From positions 524,185 through 588,184 of the forward strand of contig JAIOKI010000008.1 in the NCBI GenBank assembly GCA_028335825.1: DNA of 64,000 nt. Direction: 5' to 3'. This DNA is from Nosema muscidifuracis. Lineage: Eukaryota; Microsporidia; Nosematidae. Of the stretch, positions 11,901-24,489 are shown piece after piece; position 1 is the stretch's first letter; each line of letters opens with the position of its first letter. The notes under the pieces were generated by a model. It searched no databases. It had not been told where the DNA came from and saw only the letters and a program-made list of their open reading frames with translations. Made by a program: the position numbers and the translations under genes.

Positions 11901-13265
11901 ATAATAAATAACCCTTGGTTTTGCTAATCTCAAAAATTAACTATTTTAAATCTTTTAATGAATAAGCAGTCGATTTAATGATAAACAACTGTCACATTAG
12001 AATTTGTGTGGTATTATCTCATAAAATAACTATTTTATTTTTCTAATCAAAGTCTAATATTTAACATAAAGAAATATAAATATATTTATTATTGATGACA
12101 TCTTAAAGAAGAATATGTCACTTAATACTTATATTTACTCCTTAAAATATATGACTTTTTGACAAATAAATATTTCTTATCTTCTACATATATTCTTCAA
12201 TAAGATAGATTATCATCAATTATTATTACACTATTCAAAATATGAATGTATTTTTTATTAATTATCTACTTTAAGATATTCATCATACATTTATTTTTTA
12301 TAGAATTTATTATTTAGAATATATTTGTATGTAGGATAGAAATTATCACATTATATAATGGAAGAGTCTAAAAAGAAGAAGATTTATTTATGTATGAAAT
12401 AAAAATAGAGAAATACTTCAAATAGTAAAGAATATGTAAACATAATAAAATGTGAATATATACTTATAAAAATATGTGAAAATATAAACATAATAAAATA
12501 ATGCGAATTTATCATTTTAATATAATGACAAGATATGAACATAAAATGCGAATTCATAAATATTAATTAATTAAGTATATTTATTGAAATTATAATTCAT
12601 ACATTAACTATTTCACTATCACACACATTTTAAGATATTTCTCAGATATAAGTTTATTATATATTAGAATTGTATAAGAGAATTAGAAGGAATAATATCT
12701 GTACAAACATTTATATCACATAGATAGACAATACCAATGAGTATAAAATATAAATTATAATTTCTAAATTTATAAAAATATAGACTACTATAGATAAACT
12801 TATAGTACCTAATATTTATACATTTATATATACAAATTTTACATCTGAAAATTGATAACAGAAGTCATGTAATCAAAATAATCTAGTCAAGAAGAACTTT
12901 AAGATAGTATTTGTCAATTTGAGAAATCTTTAAATATTTTAGTTTTAACTTATCTAATAGTAAGGATAAAAAATATTTTAAATATTTCTAATTGAGGGTA
13001 AATAATATGTAAAATTATTTGTAAAAAGACATGTATTTTTCTATAACTTTCTTAAATTGCTGCTTTTTAATTTATATTAACATACTAAATGTTAAATTAA
13101 TAATTGTAGGGTGAAGAAATTCAATAACTATAAATATTACAACATAAACAAATCTTAAGTAAATTTTTAGTTCTAATTAATCTTCTGATAAAATAAAATG
13201 AATTTATCAATATAAAATCAAAAAAAAATTTATTTAATATAAAATAAAATTTTTAATCCTTCTAA
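11900..13265. other. AT-rich gap with a short degenerate tandem repeat
   Basis: No gene recognised. The stretch contains the repeat listed at 12436-12559; otherwise only AT-rich sequence with stops in all frames. Confidence 0.4.
12436..12559. repeat. three degenerate tandem units of about 50 bp
   Basis: A core like AACATAATAAAATGTGAAT occurs at about 12439, 12487 and 12538 with small changes; the later units have ATGCGAATT. Spacing is about 50 bases. No function is suggested. Confidence 0.45.
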
Positions 13266-13445
13266 ATGCTATTATTATATTTACTACTATCATATTCTCT
13301 CAATGATATTCTTGTAATAGATTTAGATGATGGATCAATAAACAAGAAGATAAAAGAAACTTGTAAATACAGATCTGACAATGATAATTCAGAAATTTTA
13401 AATAATTTAAAATACATAACAAAGTATGTTATTTTTTTAACATAA
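13266..13445 (+). pseudogene. signal-peptide ORF of 59 codons, probable 5' fragment of a secreted-protein gene
   Basis: ATG at 13266 opens 59 codons starting MLLLYLLLSYSLNDILVIDL, a clear signal-peptide-like start followed by an acidic block (VIDLDDG) resembling the start of the mature part in the 444-aa (IPIDLG) and 541-aa (CLDLDE) families. It ends at TAA 13443-13445, much shorter than either family. A CC pair precedes the ATG in a start-like context. It is either a broken gene head or a genuine small secreted protein; the former is favoured because no such short product recurs. Confidence 0.45.
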
Positions 13446-14369
13446 TGTCATCAATATTTATTTTAGTTTTATCAGGAGTTTATGATTATTTTTTTGGAAC
13501 TTCATTTTTAATATTCACCTTTGTACTTTTATTATTATTACTATTATTATCATTATTTATATGTTCATTATTTCTAATTATATTTTTAGAAATAAGAAAA
13601 TGCAGGAATAATTTAAATTGAAAAAATAACAGAGATAATTTCATTTTTATACTTATATTATCTGATAAATCTCTAGATTTATTTTTAACCATTATATTTT
13701 TGAATATCATTTCTACGTCATATTTTTATTCAAATTCATCTATAGTGACTTAAATCATAGAAGTAAAACATTATCATTTAGATACATCTTATATTATAAA
13801 ACATATTTATTTGAAGAATAAAATCTATAAGTATTAATATAAGACTTTTTATACAGTATTGGAATAAATTAATTTAATCATCAAGAAATTTATAAATAAA
13901 AATGTTAAAATAATTTATTATTTTACCCCATCTAAAAGAAATTAAATTAAAAGATAATAATAATATAAATTAAAATGTATTAGCTTATCATACATGAATA
14001 TCTATTATAATAATACTATTTAGTATTCTAAGATTGATCTCTTATGAATTAATAAAAATTTTATATTTTCTGATTTTATGGTTTAATTGATAAAATTTAA
14101 TCACTATCTTTTATCTACATGTTACTACCATATTATAATTATAAATATAGAAAAGTAAGAATAATATTTTATGGGTTAAAAATTAGAAAAAAAATAATGT
14201 TTCTTTAACATCTTTATATTTCCATATATCTGATATATATTTTACTCCCTTAAATTTTGATAATATTATATAATTATTATATTTATAATGAGGAGTGAGT
14301 CGATTCAGAAAAAATATTAACAATATAGAAATAATGAATTAAAAAAATATATTTAATGTTATTGAATAT
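13446..14369. other. AT-rich gap
   Basis: No supported gene. A CCCC followed by ATC near 13926 resembles the start context at 22645 but no reading frame follows. A 74-codon minus-strand open stretch at 13486-13710 ends in Asn repeats and is not called. Confidence 0.4.
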
Positions 14370-14860
14370 TTATTCATTCTGCTAATATCTTTATAATACC
14401 TAAAACTCTAATTCTTAAGATCACTATTCCTATCTCACTAGATTTATTTTACCTATTAAAAATAATCTTAATATAGATAGAATAAAGTAAGTAAATTTTA
14501 ATGAGTTTATAAAATTATCAGTATTTCTTCTATTCTTAAAAACTCAAGATTATTATAAATATCACCACTTCTTCTTCTACGACTATATCATTAATCTGAT
14601 ACAAGTCATCATCATAGATTGATGTTTACTTTCTTGATTCCAAAGATCTCACATGTTTTTTTAATGATCTTCCATAGCTTAGAATAGATCTCTAATCACT
14701 CAATTATATCTTGATTTTATTTGATGTATTCTAAATTATTATCCATGGGATCTAAAAAGTTGTCTTTTTTATGTTATGGGTCTAAAAAATAATTTTATGA
14801 TTAGATTAATAAGATAGAGAAGTCTTTTTTCAGCCTCATATATATTATTAATTAATTAAT
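14370..14860 (-). pseudogene. 3' fragment of the 444-aa family, decayed
   Basis: Near 14375-14400 the minus strand reads GIIKILAE, matching the conserved C-terminus GVIKILED of the 444-aa proteins. Near 14790-14815 it reads RLLYLI, identical to RLLYLI in the middle of that protein (HFLIDRLLYLI). The order and distance are compatible with the 3' half of the gene. Stops and frame changes are frequent. Confidence 0.55.
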
Positions 14861-15589
14861 AAAATGAATCATTAAGAATAAATTAAAATAACATAAATAA
14901 AAAAATATATTTATTAAGTATTATATAAATAATATACAATACATAATTTAATATTTTTCCTTAAAGATATAAATTAGATGATAGTAAAACTATTCAGAAT
15001 ATTTATTAAATCATTTTTGTTTACCATATTATTATCATGATTTTAGATTTGAAAATTATTTTTGATTTTGGAAATATCTTTAAATTGTATATATATTTGT
15101 ATAATGTGATTTCCCAAAACCCCCTAAGATTTTTATAAAAAAATTATCAATATATATTGAATTTCTTTCGTATAAACTGGGAGTAATTAAATTCAATTAT
15201 AGATGACTAAGACCTATAAAGAAAGATACTGGAAATGCTCCAATGTAACTTATAATGTCAGATTAACCACTCTAATGATTAAATTATTAAATCAGTTGGA
15301 GTTTATATACACACTATGTTTTTAATAATATTTTGAAATATAAAATGAAGAGTATTATAATAGTTATACTTGCTGATTCACCTTTTGTTTTTAGAAATGA
15401 GTTATTTAATTAAATTTTGGAATCCTTGTAGTATTTATAATTATTATACAATGACAAGATGTATCATTTGATAATATAAAGGAATCTATTTATAGATTTA
15501 ATTTAATTAACTTGTATTAAATCCTGATTTTTGATATTACTGAATTAAATTTTCCAAATGGCAGAAGTTCCTTCTTAAATAAAGATTTA
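14861..15589. other. AT-rich gap
   Basis: No gene seen. The part closest to 15590 may belong to the transposase fossil that follows, but no motif could be named. Confidence 0.35.
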
Positions 15590-16140
15590 GATTTAGTGAA
15601 GATTTTTAAGTTTTCTTTAAGTAGTTTTTATTAAGTATATATTATACATGAAGATTCAATGGATAAAGTTTTCCTATGATCTATCGTTTTCTTTCTAATA
15701 AAACTAACGAAAATGATGATAATGTCTTTAATCTTATTAACTCTCCTCTAGACAATAAATCAGTGGAATTTTCCTAATATAATATTTATGATGAAAAAGT
15801 AGAAAGCTTATTAAATATGTATAAAGATATTATAGGACCATATTTAGTAGAAAAAATATGTACTTTTTGGTTAGAACTAATAATGTTGTTGAAGTATTTC
15901 ATTCAAAACTTTATAATCTAATTAATAAAAATAATTCTAGTTTCTTGTAGTACCTTAATAATCTTAAATATATTTAAATATTGAATGACTACAAGAGGAA
16001 AGTCAAAAAAATTAAATATAAAATATGTTGATCAAGAAAGCGATATTAAGAAGTTGTGGTGATCTTATAATACAAGACTAATTACTTTAGAAGTTCTTTT
16101 GTGTAGATTGAAAGAAGCAATAAAATTAAATGCTTAAATA
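15590..16140 (+). mobile_element. MULE-type DNA transposon, decayed transposase
   Basis: The plus strand contains, in order, a segment FPMIYRFLSNKTNENDD (about 15672-15722), which matches the MULE transposase block of the form P-hydrophobic-Y-x-L-x-x-N/D-K-T, and about 160 bases later RTNNVVEVFHSKLYNLI (about 15876-15926), which matches the RTNNxVExxHxxL block near the end of MULE transposases. MULE elements are known in microsporidia. The two blocks are far closer than in a whole transposase: the central part with the second catalytic Asp and the C-x2-H motif is missing, so an internal deletion is likely. Several stops and a frame change follow. Terminal inverted repeats were not found by eye. 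Confidence 0.65.
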
Positions 16141-17430
16141 TTTTTTAAGTAAATTTTGCGACATAAACGTATCATAAATTTTATAAATAAAAATTTTACA
16201 ATAATTGGGGTTAACTTTCAAAAAAAATCCAACATATTTATCAATTTATAAGCTACTAACCGAACCTGTTATTTTAGTCATTTTTAACAAAAACATGAGG
16301 AAAAGAAAAATTAATATTTTCGAAAAAAGAACCATCTTTATTATAATAAGAATTGTAAATCTTGAATAATTTTAATTAGATTAAAATTATTAATAATAAA
16401 GTAAAGAACAAATGTTATATAGAAATCTACTAATTATGTTATAAATTTAATGGATTGGTTATTTTTAAAAAGAATGAATGATCAACGTCAGGAAAATAAT
16501 TTAAATTACAAGATTGAAAATCTAATGTATCACATTGGAATGATATTTATGATAAGTTGTTACAAGAAAAAGTGCATATGAAGGTCTAGATAGAATTTTA
16601 TGAAAGGATATAAAGAGAATATCATTTTTAAGAAGTAAATATTGCCAAAAATATAACATATAAAAAGATACTAAAATTGTAAAGAAAGAATTTAATAAAA
16701 TATTATCATAATGACTATATTGTTAGATAAGGAGGAATATATGATTTAAAACAAAAAATGTTAAAATTATTATTTTAAGAGAAGTATAGAATAACACGTC
16801 ATTAAGTATATATAAAACAAAATATTTATGATTTAATATTTTTTGTCAATTACTTATTCATCAATCTTTTCAATTTACACTTCTGACAAGTTTGTTTCTT
16901 TTTAATATTTATTATAGATTTCTTATGACTCTTGTTCATAGTTTAGCTTTCTAAAGTTCCTCTGAGTACTTTATTAAAATCTCATCTTCTATTCAACTTT
17001 TTAATTTGAGTTACATTTTATATCTTGTAACCAATAATAGTGTCATTATTGAAATAAATTTGTATAAAAAATAATTGATCATATTTGTGTTTCATCTAGG
17101 TTAGGTAAGTTATAAATCACAAAACTTATTTTTACATATATTAAATATTTATGAACTATTAACAATATTTTGAATTTAATATTAATTTAAAATTTGATCA
17201 ATTTATAAAAATTTAATTAATTACTTTATAAATCGAAACGAACTATATAATTAAATTTAAGTACATTGTAGTGAAATTTGATTTTATGATAAAATGATTA
17301 ATAAAAAATACTTGAATCAATAATTAATAATATTCTAGATCAAGTAAATGTGAGACCAAAATAACTTCTTTTGTAGTTATATTTACAACTTAGTAACTAC
17401 TTACCACAAAAATATACAAATCAGAGTTCT
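16141..17430. other. AT-rich gap with possible coding debris
   Basis: No gene supported. About 16480-16790 is purine-rich on the plus strand with short protein-like open pieces, so it may be an old gene, but nothing is recognisable. Around 17097-17107 TAGGTTAGGTA resembles the telomeric repeat. Confidence 0.35.
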
Positions 17431-17433
17431 CAA

Positions 17434-17446
17434 GAACATTCTTGAA
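17434..17446. promoter_or_regulatory. heat-shock-element-like motif
   Basis: GAACATTCTTGAA gives three alternating inverted units (GAA, TTC, GAA) with two-base spacers, the canonical eukaryotic heat-shock factor site. It lies 357 bases upstream of the start at 17803 in a locally GC-richer stretch. An inverted pair ATCATAGA (17460-17467) and TCTATGAT (17508-17515) follows. Function is inferred only; such a motif may arise by chance in AT-rich DNA. Confidence 0.25.
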
Positions 17447-17802
17447 AGTATGTCTTGCGATCATAGATGAGAACACATGTAAAGAAAGAACTGCAAGTAG
17501 GATCTTTCTATGATAGATACCATTCATCTATTGTAATTCTGAAAAGAAATAACAAATTTTAGTAAATTTAGATAAAAATCTAGTTTATATAATCATAGTG
17601 TATTTTATAGTATTGTAAGATGAAGTTTTAATTAAAATTTTATAACTTTTTTAAATTAAAAGTAATATCAATATAAAATATTTTTTAAATATTTTAAAAA
17701 ATCACTTTCATGCAATTCTTTTAGATTAAAATCATAAGATTTTAATTAAAATACTATTAATTAAAAATAAACTATATAAATACATAACACCCAAAATTTA
17801 AA

Positions 17803-18864
17803 ATGAAGACACCTAATACCAACAATACTAACAAAGTTTCTCTTCCTATTAACAATCCAGAACGAAACGAAATTAATAAAGATGCAGCGGAAGATCAAAA
17901 TATTGAAGGATTAGGAGCACATGAAATTGATAATTTGAATTCTTCTAACAAGGTAGCTGCTACAAATTCTACTTCAGAAATATTACTTAACCCAAGTACA
18001 AAAGCTAATTTTGAATATATAGATAAATTTATTGATTGGAAATTTGATGTTATAATTTCGAAGATACAAATGTGTAAGAATATGACACAAAACGTAAATG
18101 TTCAAGATTCTGAAAAAAGAGAAATCAGTATAATACCAAAATGTTTGGAGCATTATACTAGAAAGTTATGTAATTGTGATCCAATTTGCTTAAAATATTC
18201 TTATGATTATTTATCGTTTTACAGAATATGTACATTATATGATTTTGAAAACATTTATACAGATGATAAGTATATTGAAGGGTGTGATAAATACGATTAT
18301 CGACCGATAAACAAAAAACTGGTAAAATATGACGTAGGTAAACATGTCGATAAAGCCAAGGATATTTTTTTTAAAAAATTAGAAGAGCTTTGTGATAATG
18401 CTTCTAATATAAATGCTGTCAGATGCAGTGCGTATGAATTACGTGACGAATGTTTTAACAACTTGAAGTGTTTGTCTGATGCTGTAAGTCGAGATATTCA
18501 ATCAGATTGTAAGAACGAAGATTTTGAGAATCAACTTAATGAAATTAGCAAAATATTGAATGTTGAATTAATGATAAGAAGCCCTGAAGATTTATCTTTT
18601 AGACAGGATCTTGTTCATTATGGAAGAAGATTACATAGTATTGAAGAAATTTCTACAGTTGAAAATTCTACTGAAACTAAGGATTTCGATATAAATACTG
18701 TTGTACCTGTTTCAGTTACAGGAATAGTATTGATAAGCTTATTAGGATTATATTCTGTTAAGAATAAGAAGAATAAAATGAAATTAGGATGCGGTCTTAC
18801 TGGTGCATTTATCATTATAATATCTTTGATAATCTACTTAATATCATCTGGAATATTTAATTAA
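17803..18864 (+). CDS. Cys-rich protein with two C-terminal membrane spans
   Basis: 353 residues. The N-terminal 80 or so are hydrophilic and Asn/Ser/Thr-rich with no signal peptide. A cysteine-rich domain follows (residues about 85-250) with the order C, C-x2-KLCNCDPIC, C, C, C, then C-x4-YELRDEC, C and DCKNEDF. The C-terminus has two hydrophobic spans (about 299-317 and 330-350) separated by a Lys-rich loop, suggesting a hairpin anchor with the Cys domain on one side. The gene at 35127-36057 has the same order of CDPxC, ELRDxC, CxNEDF and paired spans, and fossils at 1260-1960 and 58090-58800 belong to the same family. ACACCC lies 14-19 bases before the ATG. Function unknown; a surface or organelle-membrane protein with disulphides is a reasonable guess. 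Confidence 0.9.
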   Translation: MKTPNTNNTNKVSLPINNPERNEINKDAAEDQNIEGLGAHEIDNLNSSNKVAATNSTSEILLNPSTKANFEYIDKFIDWKFDVIISKIQMCKNMTQNVNVQDSEKREISIIPKCLEHYTRKLCNCDPICLKYSYDYLSFYRICTLYDFENIYTDDKYIEGCDKYDYRPINKKLVKYDVGKHVDKAKDIFFKKLEELCDNASNINAVRCSAYELRDECFNNLKCLSDAVSRDIQSDCKNEDFENQLNEISKILNVELMIRSPEDLSFRQDLVHYGRRLHSIEEISTVENSTETKDFDINTVVPVSVTGIVLISLLGLYSVKNKKNKMKLGCGLTGAFIIIISLIIYLISSGIFN

Positions 18865-21069
18865 ATATTTTGCATCAATTTATATTGGGTGGTATATTTT
18901 ACAAATATATTATTATACTGCCTAAAATTGAGTATTGTAATCACTCAAAAGATTAACTAACATAATGTCTTTTTATTATATAATAATTGGTCATTGAATA
19001 TGTATGTAAATCTTAATGATCATATGAAGCAAAATCGATATAAAAATGAGATATATCAATTCTGAAAACTATTTAAGTTATAGATCTTCAGTTAAATTAA
19101 TCATAAAGAAATATGAAAATATAAATTATTCATCAAACTTCTTTTCTTTGATACATATCTTTAAAATTTTTCACATAAATTTCAATATATACCTTCAATA
19201 ACAAATTTGAAAAATTTATTAACTCTATAAAATTTTAAATGCTCATCAATCATTCTATTCGTTACAGAAACATTTTCTTATCATTTTTTGCAATCCATGG
19301 TAAATTCTTCTATAATTAGTTGAATTGTTTTAACTTATTTATAGTATTGTGAAACTCTTTAACAAACCAATCAAACAAAAAATATAATTTGTATGACTTC
19401 TTAAATAATAAATCTTTTTAATCATAGGTATACAGTAAAAATGATCCAAAGAATCTCAAAAATTTATATGACTGTAGTAGTGTATTTATATTTCACTAGA
19501 ACTATCAAATAATTTTTTGTTGATAAATGGTAACATTCATGGTCTACTTATGATAGAATATCGAATCAATTAGATTTGAAAATCACATTCTTTAGAAATT
19601 TCAAACCTTAGATTGAATAATTATCTTGTGAATAAAATATTTATAAACAGGTACAATTTATAACTATCATTTGTATTTTACCTTGGTTGTCTCATAGATC
19701 TGATAAAAAGAAGTCTATCCATAGTTGAATAGAATACAATTTGAACTATTTTTTATCTTAGTAAAAAATCATAATCTACAATTAGTTTATGCCATAAAAT
19801 TAAAACTTACGAACTTCTCTCATCATTATTCTCTGATTTTACTAAATTTTTTTTTACTTTTTACTAAATATGGGTATAAAAATACTAGACTTCAATCTAA
19901 TGATATAATATCGTTATCCAAAAAGTCAATAATTGCTTAACTTACAATAATTTTTTATCTTAGTTAAATCCATATATGTCACAACAAATATTACTGTAAA
20001 TAAAAATCGAAATTTTATTCGCACCATATTTCTTAATAATATGTCAATCAAGTATCTTTATATATAGTGCATAAATAACAATTTAACCAATCAATATCTG
20101 CTATACCTTAACTTTTCTATTTATTTATATTTCTAGAATAGGTATGTTTTATCTTCTATATCTCATTTCAATCACATTTATTTGTTGCATTTAATCTTTG
20201 ATTCTTATAGAAAATAGATAGACGACATACCCTGTTTTGACTGTTCTTATAAGTACGAGGATATTAGATGAAAGATAGTTCTAAATTTTAAAATTTTCTT
20301 ATATAATATATTAAATTTAATACTAAGACCAAAGTCTTTATTGTTTTACTCCTTATAGTTTTAATTTTATCATAAAAGATTATAGATTAAATCTTCAATA
20401 AAAAGTTCAGTGTCTTTATTTCTATTTCTGTTACATGAGATAGTAAGTAATTATAAATCTTTCTAGTCAATTCTTTGTACCCGAACAATATACCAAATAT
20501 TTATACTTATACTATGATGAATTTCTAATTTGGTCCTAGTTTTACTGTATATAGATGAAATATCTATAATTAAATGATTCTAGTCATTATATTTATACTT
20601 TCTGATCCTTAAAATATGGTGAATTATCTCGTGTCGAGTCATTATCGTATTTATAACACTATAAAATATTCATATAATAATAGATCTAAACACATTACAT
20701 AAAAAAAATAGCCATTCTTTGTATTGCTAATTCTGCAGAACAGGTATCAATTCATGACCAAGATTACATTCTTAACGACTAAATAAACAGTTTAATTATA
20801 TATCATATTAAACTGTGAGAAAAACTAGATATAGTATTTTTAGTACTATATGGATTATCAATTATTAATTTTTGAGTTACCTTCTTTATCAATATAGTAT
20901 TTATTCCGAAGAATAGAAATCTATAGATATATTTATATTTCAGATATTCTTTTATAGAAATTCATGATCTATAGTTTGTATAAATTGTTTTTAACATCTC
21001 TAGAGTCATATAATTCTAAAATTTTCTTTAGTATTTTACCAACTTCAATGTACATATAAATATTTGTTC
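18865..21069. other. gene-free stretch, unresolved old debris
   Basis: No gene supported. Parts of the minus strand (about 19100-20900) show short protein-like pieces in changing frames, so an old mobile element or gene is possible, but no motif was firm enough to name. A 71-codon plus-strand open stretch at 19725-19940 is not called. Confidence 0.35.
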
Positions 21070-21109
21070 ATGATTTTCTGAATATCAGGTAGTTTATCAC
21101 AAACAACGA

Positions 21110-21565
21110 CTATCTTTTATTCACAAATAAGATGGAGTTTCTGCCATCTGGTAAGTAAAATTCAGCAACATTAAAATTATCAGAATCTAAAATACATGTA
21201 AATGGCATACAATCAAACTTCAATCCATACATAGAGACTTTTACAGTATAAAATAATATAATTCTTGTCATTGTTTCATAAACAAGCCTATAATGTAGCT
21301 TATACAAATAATGAATTATCAAGTATTGCTCTTCATTTATAATTTAAGAATTCAGTAGTACGAATATACACAAAACTTGACTGAATAAGTCAACATCAAA
21401 AGTTTTAGCTTTTGCATTACGAAATAAATTGAAGAATTGACAATAAATTTTTCTATTGGTACATTGTCCCCTTTGTCTATTGATGTAATAATGTATGTCT
21501 AAGATTTCATTTCCTTTATTTTGTTTATCTAATTGAAATCTATAAAGGGGTAATTTATTTGACAT
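21110..21565 (-). pseudogene. unrecognised gene with one in-frame TAA; paralogue near 39790-40289
   Basis: ATG at 21565 opens 73 codons (start MSNKLPLYRFQLDKQN), a TAA lies at 21344-21346, and the same frame then stays open for 78 more codons to a stop at 21110. The part after the TAA (EEQYLIIHYLY) has a clear relative on the minus strand at about 39960-40035 (IEQYLLIHYLF), which also has a stop at the corresponding place. Either a short 73-aa protein ends there and the matching region is its trailer, or both copies descend from an already broken gene. No domain recognised. A TAA suppressed during translation is possible but has no support. Confidence 0.4.
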
Positions 21566-22651
21566 TTTATAAAATTACTGAAAATATTAACAAAGAATGT
21601 ATAATTCTTGTAGAGTAGTGATCTAAAGGTATGTTAAAAACAAAATCTGGAATAATAGCAAGTATTTTTAGAAAGCAGTTCGAATGACATTAAGGACTAA
21701 GTAATTATATTATATAGAATAATTAATAAATTCTGCATCAACAGAATTCATGTGCAAGTAGCTCATAATAAGTTTAGAACATTAAGAAAAAGAAACATAA
21801 TAAATGAATTAATTACAAACAAATACAAAAAATATTCTGCTATGTTATATTATTATATTATAAATTTTGTTATGATTACGTGGTTTTTCGTAAGATGATA
21901 ACATAAATTTTTATTATATACAAATTATTTAAAGATCATTCCAATTTTCTTTGTTAATTCTTGATATAACGAAACATTTTATGTGCATAATCTTCATACC
22001 TATTAAATATTGAATTTGTAATTTTGGCTGGTAATTTTTAGAAATGTGAAATATTAATTTAATTTACGAAATTATATTTTTGAAATTACTCACTTCATAT
22101 TAAATATATGTTTAATATTAGTACAATACTTTGAAACAATCAATTTATCTATGTATAATCAACTATAAATAGAAGATAAAATTCTACTCTTCTAACAATA
22201 ATAAAGTATTTAAATTATCAATCAATATTGTTATATAATTTATTGGATTATCTATATTGTCTCAAATTATAAATTATAAATTATAAAATCAGAATTTAAA
22301 TACGTAATTTTTAATTTATCATTATCAATCAAACATCTTGAATTTATAAAATTTAATTTCTTTAATTATAAGCATTCTGATGACACATTAAAAATTATTA
22401 TCTCTGTATCTGTCATATATAAATGTTTGATATATTTAATATGATAAATTTATTATTTTCTAACTACAATAAAATATTTCTAAAATATATTCTTATAGTT
22501 TTTAAATTAAAAATTATTCAATTTCAATACAAAAAAAGAATTCTTTATTTCTTCATTTTTAACTTGTCTATGATTTTCAATATTTTCGATTTTTCTACTA
22601 AAAAAATTTATTTATTTGTAAAAATATAAATTTGAAATTTTTTACCCCATC
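21566..22651. other. AT-rich upstream region
   Basis: No supported gene. A 68-codon open stretch at 22423-22629 just before the next gene is AT-rich low-complexity sequence and is not called. A 7-base unit AAATTAT is repeated about four times at 22263-22290. Confidence 0.4.
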
Positions 22652-24262
22652 ATGAAATTTTTTGCTTTAATACATTTAATATCAATTGCTACATCTAATC
22701 TTACAAATAAAATACGAGAAGATTTATCTAAAATAATTTCGAAAAAAATGATTCAGGAGATTTTGTATTTATAGACGAAGAATGTAATCTTCCAATGCAT
22801 GTAATAAAGATCTGTAAAGCACAAATTGTTATCACAAGATACGATGAATTACGAGACTTAGAAAAAGAAATTACTATAAGCTTCAATAAGTACTTAGATG
22901 AAAAAAATAATTTGAAAGATGAATTCAAAAAAAAACTTGTTGAGATTGTTTACGGATTTAGAGATAAAAATAAGTCCTTTTATATTGTACAAAATAAAGA
23001 AACTATTAAATATGAAGATTTAATCTTTAATTTAATGAGAAATCTTTCAGATTTTTCTCATTATATTAATGATAATGAAGATACTAAATCATATTTAGTA
23101 TACAATGAAGACGTAAAAAATAATAGATCTTCTGTACTCTTAATTGATTTTCTAAAATATTCAAAGTGTTGTGATAATCTTGAATTTAATTTTAGTTTAA
23201 TTCGAGATAATAAAAAAAGCATTACATACACTATAGACATAAATTCATTTAATTACAAAAAATATGTTGAATATTATTTAAAAAAATTCTACTATTGTAA
23301 GCGAAAAGAAATAAACGAAATATTACGATTATTATCATTAATAAATATTTCCTGTCTTTATATTGATAGAGAAGATAATATAGTTAAGTCAAGAGCAAGA
23401 AAATTTGATGACTGCAGAAAAATAACTAGATCTAATGAAAATGGTGTATTTGTTCAAGATGATCCTTATGAGTATTTTGAGTCTGTAGCTAACTCTAGTA
23501 AAAAAGACCATCAAAACCTACAAATGGGATTGTTTAATAATAAACTATATATAAACACGCAGTATTATGTAAAAAATTCTTACAATAAAAAGCATAATTG
23601 TATCGATGAAGATGTTTTTGAAGAAATAAAGCTTTTCTTTAAAACTTGTCAAAAATACAGTATAGAAAATATTGAAACTATTTTAAGATTTTTTTATCTT
23701 ATAAAAGATAGTGATCTATACAAGGATATTTTAATAAGTATTCTATCTAATAAAGGAAAAGCTAGAAATCTGATAATGTATGAAATTCTATTCACCTTAG
23801 ATCTAGTTGAAAAATGTGAAAATAATATAAACTTTGATTACGTTAATTTAAGATTGAGAAAATATAATTCCGAATCTGAATATTACAAAAAAACTTTCTC
23901 AGTTTATCATGGATGAAATTACTTATCATCATAATAATATTTCGAGCATATATTTTGATCTATTAATGTATTTTGAAATCTGTGAGATGTATGAGAAGAA
24001 AATCACTGATAATTTTTCTAATGATACATTTATGCTATTTAAATTCATCGAAAGTTTTAAAAGTAAATCAAATGATACTTCTAATGACATTATTTCTGGC
24101 TTAAAAGAATTCCTTTCGAAGATTTATCAAAAAGAAAATAATGCTAAATATGAATACGATATTTATAAAGAAATGTTTTCTGATATTAAAAATAGTATGA
24201 CAAAACCTAAGCATAAAAATATTAAAAAATTGTTGTGTGTTTATAAACGAAATGTTAATTAA
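22652..24262 (+). CDS. secreted protein of the 541-aa family, split by two A7-run frame changes
   Basis: ATG at 22652, preceded by TTTACCCCATC (CCC start motif), opens a signal-peptide-like MKFFALIHLISIA. After 30 codons the frame changes at AAAAAAA (22742-22748): homology to the 541-aa protein at 5951-7576 continues in the next frame as GDFVFIDEE. That frame runs to a second AAAAAAA (23887-23893), after which homology moves back to the first frame (YFDLLMYFEICE) up to the stop at 24262. The two changes cancel: one run would need one A more and the other one A fewer. The whole locus is 1611 bases, equivalent to 536 codons, close to its 541-aa relative. Apart from the two runs nothing is broken, so this is either a real gene with homopolymer errors in the assembly or one read by slippage. 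Function unknown; probably exported. Confidence 0.8.
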
Positions 24263-24489
24263 ACAATTTATTTTAATTTTAACTATTTATTAAATAAAAA
24301 TACAGTATTTAGTAATTTGTGTCATAAAATAATAACTTCTTTTATCTTTTTCATGCTCTAAAAGCAGAAATTTAATTGTGTGCAATATGAATTATTGGAT
24401 TGAAATTTTGATGCTTTTCTTTTATAATAGTAATTTTTACTTAAGATAATGTTATATTCTATTATATAACTCAAATTAAATTTAAGCAT
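24263..24489. other. short AT-rich gap
   Basis: No feature seen between the secreted-protein gene and the element fossil. Confidence 0.4.

Noticed and set aside
13486-13710. 74-codon minus-strand ORF ending in Asn repeats
   Set aside because: No homologue, no start motif; Asn runs arise easily from AAT repeats.
15118-15127. AACCCCCTAA as a telomere-type or start motif
   Set aside because: Single short occurrence with no reading frame or repeat around it.
22423-22629. 68-codon ORF just upstream of the secreted-protein gene
   Set aside because: Pure AT-rich codons (Ile, Phe, Lys, Asn, Leu), no start motif; more likely part of the promoter region.
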